Source: Chitinispirillia bacterium
GTDB taxonomy: Bacteria > Fibrobacterota > Chitinivibrionia > Chitinivibrionales > Chitinispirillaceae
DNA: 39,528 nt
Direction: 5' to 3'
NCBI GenBank assembly: GCA_009786575.1
Contig: WQRV01000006.1
Span: 1-39,528, forward strand
Shown in pieces: positions 1-7,968 of this stretch; positions within the stretch are counted from its first letter, which is position 1; every line of letters begins with the position of its first letter. A program made the position numbers and the translations under genes. The notes below the pieces were generated by a model that did no database searches, was not told the DNA's origin, and worked only from the letters and a program-made list of their open reading frames with translations.

Positions 1-3000
1 ACGCCCTTCTCTGCCCACTGCTTCCGCGCGGCAGGCACGGATTTCGGGAATCTCTCCCTATGGCCGTCTGGGATCCCGGCCTCGTCGGCGCGGCCAAAAC
101 GCCGTGAAAACGCTACCCCTCTATCCTCCACATATGCCCGCGTCTTCTCGGCGCGGGCGCCGGGCTTTGCCGGGTCGTAGGTGACGTAGGGGATGGAGTT
201 GCTTTCGAGTGCGGTCTTCAACTGCTCGTTTGTGTTTTCGGGTACGATAACGCCCTTGATCTCGTCTAAACGCACCGCGCAGCGGGGCTTGGCCTCGAAG
301 TACTCGGTGGGCATGGATTTCAGCTTGAAGAGTAACCTGCCTATGTCCTTTTCGAGTTTGGGCTTGTTTTCTATTTTAGATTCGGCGTACTGCTCAAACT
401 CGGTCAGCCTGCGGATTATCGCCGTCGGTGCCGTGCGCGGGTTTCTCGCGTAAGCCGCCGCCATGTCCGCCACCGCCTCGGAAGCGTCACCCAGCGCGTC
501 AAAGCTACGGAGCCTGCCGCCCTCGTTCATGCGCTCGATCAGCCCAAGCAGGCGGTTCTTATACTCCTCGTTCAGTTTATCGTAGTCAGCCTCGTCCATG
601 TGGCGGAGCCGGTCAGAGCCCTTGCGTATGGCGTCAACGCTCTTGAAGTCCTCGGTGCCCGCAGCCACAACCGTACTCAACCCCGGCACGAAAGAGTTAT
701 TTGCCTTTGGCTTCTCCGACCGCATGGCCCGAACAATGTTCTCAAGGGTAACTTCATCGTGCAGCACTTCCCAGTCGCGGCGGTTGCCCATGTTGGTAAA
801 GAAACCTTTGCTGTTCCGCACCCCGCTCTTCTCCACGGCGCCGGCAAATACTTCTTCTAACCACGCGCCGTATTCCCTTGCCAGTTCAGGGTTATCCTCA
901 ATCCGCTTGCGCAGCGCCCCCTCAGTCTCGACGGTGTCAATCTCCTGCCCGGCCCCGCCGCGGTTGTAATAAAATACTCCCTCCAGGATGCCGTCCATAA
1001 GATTGAAATCAAGCGGCTTCTCGTAGATCGCGGCGCGCCTGTCTTTACCCGCCCCAACAAAATAATCGTGCATAATCTTACGAATCCGCGGCTCAAGCCG
1101 GTCTCTACCCTTCGCATCCAATTCGTTCCACGCCCGCGCCGCCTCGGGTATCTCGCTTATGATCCGCTCGTACACCTCGTTATCGTATTTACCATAACGT
1201 TTCTCCGTCATAACCTGGTCAACGGACTCGCCGCGTTCAAGAAGGAAAGCGGCCATCATGCCAGGCTCGCGCCTGTAGTGAGACGCAATGCCCTCCTGCC
1301 CGCCGCTGTTCAGGGTATTCTGCAGGTTAACGCTGTCAAGTGCTAGGGTACGCCCCAGCTCAGCAAGCCCCTCCGACTGAAGCCGGTTGAGTATGCGCCC
1401 GCGCAGCCTCGGTATCATCTGGGGGTTGAGCTTGTGCCCGATCTGCGGAAAGGTCGGCGTCCAGGCGTCGCCGCCGTGAACCCTGTTATCCCGGCTGGCC
1501 GCCGGGTCTATGGTCTCCCGCCCGAAAATGACCGTAGTGTCGCCGTAACGGTCGTGCGGCATGTCCTTCTTCATAACGGCTATGGACGGCATGGGGAAGC
1601 CGCCGAGCCGGATGGTGCGGAGAAGCTCCGGTTGGGTAAGGTTGTGCAGCGCCACGAGGTTCCGGTCAGCGGGCTGGGGACCGGGGGCGGTGGTCTCCAC
1701 GTTCTCCCGGCGGGAGAACTGGATCCGGGCGTCGCGGGCTATGCGGGCGGCGCGGTCGGATGGAGAGACTCGGCGGTCTTTGGGGGTAGACTGGACCCGG
1801 CGCGGCGGACGCGCGGGTTCGGGTGCGGCGGGGGCGGATTGCGGTTCGCCGGAGGCGAGTTGCTTCTTGAGCGCGGCGAGTTCTCTTTCGAGGTCGGCTA
1901 TGCGCTGGTCGGCAGAACTTTCGGTGGAGGTTACGTCGCGTCGAAGATGTGCTTGATGTCGCTCGTCCTCCTTTGAATGTACCGATCGATCTCCGCCTCG
2001 GTCATCCCCATAGCCCTGCGTGTCTGCCTGAGCCTCTCCTCTGCTCGCTGCAAAGGAGTCAGTTCTGTTTTGTGAGTTTTCGTGGACATTGTTATTTTCT
2101 CCCTCTACACCACCACGAGTTCCGGGTATGCGTAGGCCAGATCCTCGGCTGCCTCGCGTTTTATTCTGGCCCATTCCTCCTTCGTGAAGCGCTGGCTGAT
2201 TATCGCCTCCACTTCGTCCGGCGTTGACCCCTTCGGTATTCCCAGTCTCTTCCAGCGTGTTTCCATGCTCATAAGTCTCCCCTTTCCCTATAGTTTTATT
2301 ATAGCGTAAATTTTTCTGATTTGCAACACTTTTTTGAATTTTTGACACATCAGCAAGATTTTTCTTTTTTTGGTATTCTGCAATAGCCTCCGCCTTACTC
2401 CGCGCTTCTTTGAATGGCGTTGTGCTGTCCCCCTTTATAAGGCCGTATGCTGTATGAAGCGCACCCGTATTCAGGAACCCGTCGTACCCCTCTATTCGTT
2501 TGGGGTAGACGATGTTGTTTATTCCCTGAGTTTTTCGTTCTTCGCCCATCCTGCGCTCAATGTCTCGCCGCATAGACCTCACGTCACCAACATCATTATA
2601 GCCAACCCACAGCGTCACATATTCATCGCTTCCAAACTTGCCAATAATACCACCGAGTTCATTTGTCGTATTGACGTAAATGTCGCCAATGACGGCGCGC
2701 AGCGCAACGTCGGCTTTCCCGTGGTCGTTTTTAAAATGCGCGTTCAGGCCGCCGAGATTGCCAATGTCCATAGCCTCAAGAATAAATGGGGTGTTGCTCG
2801 CCTGTAATTCCTCGTAGATATCCTTCAGCATTTGCTGGGGCAGTATCTCGTACCCCTCAAGGCCGCCCAAACCGGCAGACTCCCGTACCGTTTCTTTCTT
2901 CTCAGCGATCTTATCCTGCCGCATACTCTCCCGCTGCCCCTCCGGGTATTTCAGCAGGTTCGCCTCTGCGTCCGCACTTAGTTTCGGGGTCATCATCCTT

Positions 3001-6000
3001 TCGCGCTCCGGCGCAAACCGTGTCACGTGCTGTCGCTGCCGATCAATATGCCTGTCCAAAACGGGACCTATCGGAGTGCGGCTATCTTGCCGTCTATCCA
3101 CCGTGCGGCGATCCGCTGCGCTATCCTGCCGCCTGTCCCCCCGCCTCACCGAGAACTGCGCCCCCTGCGCGGCGTTTGCGCTCGTTTGCGCCCTTGCCCC
3201 GCCGCCGCTCTCCCGGAAGACCGTGCCCACCGCCGCCAGCTTCCCATCGTTTAGCCCGTGCGACCGCTCGACGATTGCCTCGTAGACCGCCTTGCGCATC
3301 TTGTCTAAGTTTGTCGCGTATTGGGATGTCGGCCCACCGCCGATGGCGCGGCCCTGCTCCGCCCCCGCAAACTCCCTCGCGGCAGCGTATGCCTTATTGA
3401 TGATTTGCAATAGCCTGCCAAAAACACTGTTAAAGGCGCTGCGGCGGTTCTCCCCGAGGCTGGCCCACATCTTCTCGTCGGAGATGATATCCCCCCAACG
3501 GTCGGAAATGAATTCGTCCATGACCTTGTCGGCGGATATGTCTAAGTTCTCGCGTTTCGCGATGCGCGCCAGTTCCACCAGCCCTTCTCCGGTCATTCCC
3601 TCGAGCACCATCTTGGTAAACTGGCGGGTCAGATCCGGGTCAGACTCCCTCATGGAGTGGGAGAGTTCGTGGCCGATCGTCCAGTTGAGGGCCTTTTGCA
3701 GGTTGGCGGCATTAATGAAGATTGTGTTTGCAAGGCGTTCGTCGTCTTTCACGAAGACCCCGTTGAAGTCGGTATCAACACCGGCGGCATCTACCTCAAC
3801 AGGCACCACCTCCAACCCAAACCTCTCCGCTACGTCAGCCAGAAGGTCACGGCGATCCCTCTCTGTGCCGTCCAAGTCCCGCACGGTGTCGCCGTCTACT
3901 ACCCTTATGGCACCCTCCCGCGCGTTGACGCGGGCCCGGAGAATATCCACTTTCTGCTCCGCGGTGAGGGGGGCCTGTTCCGTTGGCGGCTGGGCCGCCG
4001 GTTCACCTGCAGGTTGGGCCGCCGCCGGTCCTTGCGTCTCCTGCGGCCACCCCGGCGTCTCCGCGTCTTCATGCCCCATGGCCTCCCGCAACTCCCGCTT
4101 GTACTTCGACTGCCTGTCGAGACGTTCCTGCCGATATTTTTCATGGGCAGCTTCCCTCTCTTCCGCGCGCAGTTCTTGCGGGGTAGCCTCGTTCGGATCG
4201 CGCCCAACCCCCAGCCTCTCGCGCAGCGTATTGAATATCTGCGGGCCCTGATGCGCCGCGTCGCCCTCGTCAGCCAGCCCGTCGTACGCAGACTCTATCT
4301 TCTGAGAGCCTATCTCATTAGATATGTCCCGCCCGCGCCGTGCCGCCTCCTGCATCTGGCCTTGCATGTCCTTATTTTGCGCGAAGTCGCCCGCGTTATC
4401 AACGCCAGTCTCCGGCATTGCCGCGAGGTTCTGCGCGTGCTCCTTCTGCGCCCGCACCTCCCGCCCTGCCTGAGCATACGCCCCGCTACGCATACCAGCT
4501 ATTCCGCCGCGCACATGGCCCACGCCGGCACCGGCGAGTACAAGGCCGGCCAGACCCGGCCCCGCCTCATCAAATGTAGCCCTTACAATATCCATGAACG
4601 GCACATGGTCGAGGTTTATACCCTGCTCTGCAAGGGCCTTCCGCACCGCGGCGTCCTGTATAATTTCCTGGCCTACCTCTTCCGCAATCTCCTGAGGCAC
4701 CTTCCCGCCGGCACGCAGCCCGGCAGTCACCAACCGTCTTCTGAAAGACCCCATTGCCGGCTGGCTCAATTTTGTGATATGCTTTACCTGAAGCCTCTCT
4801 ATAAGCGCATAGCCAACTGCGGCCGCCAACAGCCCATCCGCCGCCTCTACGGGGTTCCCGCCATGCATCGCAACATCGCCGGCCATCGCCCCCATAGCCT
4901 GTTTGGTCCACATCCCAGAAGATAATAGGCTGCCGATACCGGGAATGGCATCCAGCGCGCCGCCTTTGACCATCAGAGGGAGCATGTTCGCCATTCCGTC
5001 CGTCATCTTATCAAACCACCCGGCATTCTCCATACTCTTTGAGTGGTCACCCATCTCGTCGCGAACGCCTCGCTGTATCCTCAGGGCGTGGTCCAGGCGT
5101 TCTTTTGCAAACTCATTCTTGCTGTCCATAGCCGTCTCAAGCGCGTCGGCCACGAGAAAGTCTGCGTTACCGCCTATATTGCCCAAGGCTGCCGAGCGGC
5201 GCGCGCTTTTCGGCATATCGCGAATCTCGGCAAGATTCATCTGTAATTGGTCCGCGCGGAGGAACAGCGGGTCCGTTTCGTCCGCCTTTCGCGCCCGCGC
5301 TATACCCGCCTCTCTCACAGCCGCGCCGCGCTCCTCGCGGGGCGCTATGCTCTCATACGCTATATAAGCCGACAGCGCCTCGCGCTCCGGCTGCTTTAGC
5401 CCGCCGACCATATCTGCGGGCGGCTGGAGGAACGGGTTTGCCGAACGCGCTGTTCGCGTTTCATCAAGCCACTCCCGGAAACCGGGTATTCTCTCCGCCG
5501 TGCGGCTCCCCTCACTCACCGCCGCAGGGGTAATCCCCTCTCGCAATGCAATGGCACCCTGCTCTATCGCCCCGCCGCGCCGCCGCGCCTCATTGCCGAG
5601 GAGGCGGTTAGTCTCGGCTATGACCACACCGTCGATACCACGGCCAAACAAACCTGAGGAACATTTGGACCCGCGCTCCTCGGCATCACTCATTACCAAC
5701 CGGTCGGCTACCACCGGGGGCATCCGCATCTCGGTAACCACAGTCTCTACATCCGGGGCAGAGGGCGCCTGTGGGCGCAGTGGGTCAATGACCGGTCGAG
5801 GCGTAATAGTGGTGGCTGGCGGCGGGGACGGCGTCATTGTGGATGACGCTGGGGCCGAAGGACGCGGAATTTCCGGTGGCAATGGCGCATCTGCATCCGG
5901 CGGCGGCGCGTCCATCAGCCCAGCCTGCTGCAGTACACGGCGCTCGCTCTCGCGGGGGTTAAACGCGCGAGGGTTATTCATGCCCTTGCCGGCAGCGAGG

Positions 6001-6104
6001 CCTGCGCCTAAAGACTGCGGAGGCGGCGCGGCGTCTTCAGCCGGCGGCGTTAACACGATGTATTCCCCAAACCGACGAAGGAAATCATTAAAATTATCTG
6101 CCAT
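1..6104 (-). CDS. Giant ejection-type/polyvalent phage protein, C-terminus beyond window edge
   Basis: An ATG at 6104 opens a frame with no TAA, TAG or TGA down to base 1, giving at least 2034 codons; it is absent from the ORF track because it has no stop in the window. Residues 1-120 are Pro-rich. Residues ~330-500 contain Ala/Gly-rich hydrophobic stretches typical of injected internal virion proteins. A zinc-metallopeptidase motif GHELSHSM lies at ~811-818. A degenerate GGDEF-like module spans ~1080-1185, with NAHFKNDHGKADVAL and KFGSDEY. Past ~1430 are modules resembling large polyvalent phage proteins (LVALHNLT, YFEAKP at ~1935). FSRR-type motifs recur at ~984, 1463 and 1999. It is the last late gene seen, after the ejection proteins, so co-injection with the genome is inferred. 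Between ~2280 and 1930 the frame reads as low-quality Gly/Arg/Asn-rich sequence while two small ORFs in another frame look coding, so this may be two genes or a frameshifted gene. Confidence 0.85.
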   Translation of the reverse strand, partial: MADNFNDFLRRFGEYIVLTPPAEDAAPPPQSLGAGLAAGKGMNNPRAFNPRESERRVLQQAGLMDAPPPDADAPLPPEIPRPSAPASSTMTPSPPPATTITPRPVIDPLRPQAPSAPDVETVVTEMRMPPVVADRLVMSDAEERGSKCSSGLFGRGIDGVVIAETNRLLGNEARRRGGAIEQGAIALREGITPAAVSEGSRTAERIPGFREWLDETRTARSANPFLQPPADMVGGLKQPEREALSAYIAYESIAPREERGAAVREAGIARARKADETDPLFLRADQLQMNLAEIRDMPKSARRSAALGNIGGNADFLVADALETAMDSKNEFAKERLDHALRIQRGVRDEMGDHSKSMENAGWFDKMTDGMANMLPLMVKGGALDAIPGIGSLLSSGMWTKQAMGAMAGDVAMHGGNPVEAADGLLAAAVGYALIERLQVKHITKLSQPAMGSFRRRLVTAGLRAGGKVPQEIAEEVGQEIIQDAAVRKALAEQGINLDHVPFMDIVRATFDEAGPGLAGLVLAGAGVGHVRGGIAGMRSGAYAQAGREVRAQKEHAQNLAAMPETGVDNAGDFAQNKDMQGQMQEAARRGRDISNEIGSQKIESAYDGLADEGDAAHQGPQIFNTLRERLGVGRDPNEATPQELRAEEREAAHEKYRQERLDRQSKYKRELREAMGHEDAETPGWPQETQGPAAAQPAGEPAAQPPTEQAPLTAEQKVDILRARVNAREGAIRVVDGDTVRDLDGTERDRRDLLADVAERFGLEVVPVEVDAAGVDTDFNGVFVKDDERLANTIFINAANLQKALNWTIGHELSHSMRESDPDLTRQFTKMVLEGMTGEGLVELARIAKRENLDISADKVMDEFISDRWGDIISDEKMWASLGENRRSAFNSVFGRLLQIINKAYAAAREFAGAEQGRAIGGGPTSQYATNLDKMRKAVYEAIVERSHGLNDGKLAAVGTVFRESGGGARAQTSANAAQGAQFSVRRGDRRQDSAADRRTVDRRQDSRTPIGPVLDRHIDRQRQHVTRFAPERERMMTPKLSADAEANLLKYPEGQRESMRQDKIAEKKETVRESAGLGGLEGYEILPQQMLKDIYEELQASNTPFILEAMDIGNLGGLNAHFKNDHGKADVALRAVIGDIYVNTTNELGGIIGKFGSDEYVTLWVGYNDVGDVRSMRRDIERRMGEERKTQGINNIVYPKRIEGYDGFLNTGALHTAYGLIKGDSTTPFKEARSKAEAIAEYQKKKNLADVSKIQKSVANQKNLRYNKTIGKGETYEHGNTLEETGNTEGVNAGRSGGDNQPALHEGGMGQNKTRGSRGSGLRIPGTRGGVEGENNNVHENSQNRTDSFAASRGEAQADTQGYGDDRGGDRSVHSKEDERHQAHLRRDVTSTESSADQRIADLERELAALKKQLASGEPQSAPAAPEPARPPRRVQSTPKDRRVSPSDRAARIARDARIQFSRRENVETTAPGPQPADRNLVALHNLTQPELLRTIRLGGFPMPSIAVMKKDMPHDRYGDTTVIFGRETIDPAASRDNRVHGGDAWTPTFPQIGHKLNPQMIPRLRGRILNRLQSEGLAELGRTLALDSVNLQNTLNSGGQEGIASHYRREPGMMAAFLLERGESVDQVMTEKRYGKYDNEVYERIISEIPEAARAWNELDAKGRDRLEPRIRKIMHDYFVGAGKDRRAAIYEKPLDFNLMDGILEGVFYYNRGGAGQEIDTVETEGALRKRIEDNPELAREYGAWLEEVFAGAVEKSGVRNSKGFFTNMGNRRDWEVLHDEVTLENIVRAMRSEKPKANNSFVPGLSTVVAAGTEDFKSVDAIRKGSDRLRHMDEADYDKLNEEYKNRLLGLIERMNEGGRLRSFDALGDASEAVADMAAAYARNPRTAPTAIIRRLTEFEQYAESKIENKPKLEKDIGRLLFKLKSMPTEYFEAKPRCAVRLDEIKGVIVPENTNEQLKTALESNSIPYVTYDPAKPGARAEKTRAYVEDRGVAFSRRFGRADEAGIPDGHRERFPKSVPAARKQWAEKG
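1931..2089 (-). CDS. Small helical protein overlapping the giant ORF in another frame
   Basis: This 52-residue ORF starts MSTKTHKTELTPLQRAEERL and ends SDIKHIFDAT. It is too short for the ORF track. Its frame is offset from the giant ORF. A GGGAG ribosome-binding site lies about 9 bases upstream of the ATG, and it follows the 55-residue ORF in the same frame by 15 bases. Its composition is a normal amphipathic-helix mix, whereas the giant-ORF frame over the same bases is almost devoid of hydrophobic residues. The function is unknown. It could instead be the N-terminus of the downstream module, joined by a frameshift, because that module has no ATG, GTG or TTG of its own until a GTG at 1703. 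Confidence 0.5.
   Translation of the reverse strand: MSTKTHKTELTPLQRAEERLRQTRRAMGMTEAEIDRYIQRRTSDIKHIFDAT
2105..2272 (-). CDS. Small basic/acidic helical protein overlapping the giant ORF
   Basis: This 55-residue ORF begins MSMETRWKRLGIPKGSTPDE and ends AYPELVVV. It is too short for the ORF track. An AAGGGGAG ribosome-binding site lies four bases before the ATG, and a stop codon in the same frame (2288-2290) lies just upstream of that site, which is how a genuine new cistron looks. The region FTKEEWARIKREAAEDLAY is predicted helical. It lies inside the giant ORF but in another frame, and the coding signal clearly moves to this frame here. No family was recognised. Confidence 0.5.
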   Translation of the reverse strand: MSMETRWKRLGIPKGSTPDEVEAIISQRFTKEEWARIKREAAEDLAYAYPELVVV

Positions 6105-6115
6105 TTAATACCATC

Positions 6116-7654
6116 CTATTCTTCTTTAAGTTGGTACGCCCGACCATTGACCGTAACACCATCACGCAATAACTTTGCTATTTGGTTATTGTCGCCCTTG
6201 GCCATGCTGCTTATGGTTTTCCGCACATCTTTAGGAAGCGTGTTGAAGTAATCCATTGGATCTACCTTCTGCACTTGCTTAGTGGGAAGCGAATATTTTT
6301 TCATGGCTTCATCAAGGTCAAACTCATAATCTTCAACATAGTAAGGGTTATTCTCCAAATGTCTTCGCATGACCCTGTCAGCGTTCTCGTATGCATCTCT
6401 GAGATCACTTATTATGCCGGGCAGTTTTGATGCCGCATTGTCCTTATTGATCTCCACCGATGTGCCGTTTGTGCGGGTGACTGTGTAGTTCCCCTTTCCG
6501 GTGGTTGCAATAGCAAAAACATCCCTATATGCCTCCCTAAGTTTCTGTCGCCGGGCCTCGGCCCGCTCAAGGGCCTGCAACGTCTGGGCTTCGTTCATTG
6601 GTTTATTCCCCGCTGTACCACTCTTCTTTGACGCCTTCTTATCTGCCAGTTTCTCCTGATGGGTGCGGTTCAGCGCGTTTTCGTTCGTCTTATGCTCGCG
6701 GTTCAGCTTAGCTTGGTCCGACTGATGATCGCGGTTTAGCTTGGCTTGGCCCGACTGATGGGTGCGGTTTTTGTCGTCCCTGTCCTCTTCTCTCTGCGCC
6801 TTTTTCTCCGCGTCTAACTTAGCTATCTCATTGTCAATGAATGCCAGGGCGGGCTCAGCATGCTCCTTGCTAATGGATCCCTCTATAAGCCCGCGGATCA
6901 CTTTTTCGCGGGTAGCTCCCCAATCAACCCCTGTATTACTCGCAACCGGCGCGCTCTGCGGGGCCTGCGGTTGATTAATGGGTACCGGCGCGGGCGCTGC
7001 AGGTTGTTCGGCGGGCACGCTATTAGATGGCATATCGCCGGCTGGGGTTGGGTATTTGAACGAGGGGTCGCTATGCCGCTGCGTAGATTCAACATAGCTT
7101 GTTGGCAGCGGCTGTTGTCCGGCGACAGCACTGCCTGTGAATGGCACAGCACGAGGCCCGTCGGCCTGCGGCAAAACGGCATCGTTCGCGGGCGCGGGCT
7201 GTTGCCCTGTGGCCGAACGATCGCCCCATAAAGCCTGTGAGGTGGCGGCACGGCTCGCCGCGCCCTGCTTCGCCGCCGCAAGCTGCTTCCGGTACTCCTC
7301 AAACTTCGGAAGGATATCTGTCTTCATGCGTTCCGTATATTTAGCGTCGCTCTCGCCAAAGCGCCGCTGTGCCATTGCCCGCGCCGCCTTCAACGCGGCT
7401 CCCGGCTCCTCGTTCGCAAAAATCTGGTCCACGTACATCGCACCAAGATATTGCTTTTGTAAATCGTCTGAAAGGCCCTTGCGATCTTCCGACAGCGCCC
7501 CGACCTGCCCGGCAATGTCATCACCTGCCCGCCTCTCGGAACCCCGAGCCGCCACCTCGTCCACAACCCCAGCAGCAACATTGCCCAAATCCTTCCCCGC
7601 CTGCGCGATATAGGAGTAATCTTTCCGTACCGGCGTGTATCCGTAATAGCTCAT
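6116..7654 (-). CDS. Putative internal virion / DNA-ejection protein
   Basis: A 512-residue protein starting MSYYGYTPVRKDYSYIAQAG. The N-terminal ~130 residues are helical and Ala-rich, the centre is Pro/Gln/Ala-rich linker, and residues ~285-345 carry short tandem repeats of the type NRTHQSGQAKLNRDHQSDQA, a charged coiled-coil-like rod. The C-terminal third is a separate helical domain. It sits four bases after the 102-residue protein and 12 bases before the giant ORF, inside the block that in P22-like phages encodes gp7, gp20 and gp16. No specific family is recognised; ejection function is inferred from position, size and composition. Confidence 0.75.
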   Translation of the reverse strand: MSYYGYTPVRKDYSYIAQAGKDLGNVAAGVVDEVAARGSERRAGDDIAGQVGALSEDRKGLSDDLQKQYLGAMYVDQIFANEEPGAALKAARAMAQRRFGESDAKYTERMKTDILPKFEEYRKQLAAAKQGAASRAATSQALWGDRSATGQQPAPANDAVLPQADGPRAVPFTGSAVAGQQPLPTSYVESTQRHSDPSFKYPTPAGDMPSNSVPAEQPAAPAPVPINQPQAPQSAPVASNTGVDWGATREKVIRGLIEGSISKEHAEPALAFIDNEIAKLDAEKKAQREEDRDDKNRTHQSGQAKLNRDHQSDQAKLNREHKTNENALNRTHQEKLADKKASKKSGTAGNKPMNEAQTLQALERAEARRQKLREAYRDVFAIATTGKGNYTVTRTNGTSVEINKDNAASKLPGIISDLRDAYENADRVMRRHLENNPYYVEDYEFDLDEAMKKYSLPTKQVQKVDPMDYFNTLPKDVRKTISSMAKGDNNQIAKLLRDGVTVNGRAYQLKEE

Positions 7655-7657
7655 ATC

Positions 7658-7966
7658 TTACCTCCCCCCAAACAGCGCGGCGCGCCGCGCGATAAGGTTA
7701 TCTGTACGCTGGCCGGAAAGCTGCCGGTCTTGCACCGTTGCGTTTCTCCGCGCCATCAGTTTATCGAACATCGCTTCTTTGTCCCGAAACTCACGGTCCT
7801 CCACGGCCAGCTTATTGTTGAACCGGTTTTGCGCGAGCTGGTCTTCTCTGGCGACATTCGCCAGTCTCAACTGCTGCGCGTTCTGCTTATCGGCCGCCCG
7901 GTTTTGAAAATACCCGCTCAGCAGATTGCCGAGAAGGGACGCCCCGCCTGTTATTAATTCTGTCAT
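7658..7966 (-). CDS. Small virion/ejection-associated protein
   Basis: A 102-residue protein. Residues 1-20 (MTELITGGASLLGNLLSGYF) form a Gly/Leu-rich amphipathic or weakly hydrophobic stretch. The rest is a highly charged helix rich in Gln, Arg and Asp, ending ARRAALFGGR. The architecture resembles small phage internal proteins that begin with an AxxLLGxLxxG-type segment and continue as a coiled coil. It is tightly packed (two bases after the 696-residue gene and three bases before the 512-residue gene), so co-translation is likely. It is possibly a gp7-like DNA-transfer component; this is inferred from context only. Confidence 0.7.
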   Translation of the reverse strand: MTELITGGASLLGNLLSGYFQNRAADKQNAQQLRLANVAREDQLAQNRFNNKLAVEDREFRDKEAMFDKLMARRNATVQDRQLSGQRTDNLIARRAALFGGR

Positions 7967-7968
7967 GG

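Noticed and set aside
3292-4925. Long plus-strand ORFs (319 and 422 aa) opposite the giant gene
   Set aside because: Arg/Pro/Ser-rich antisense shadows of a GC-rich coding strand; the minus-strand frame has coherent domains here.
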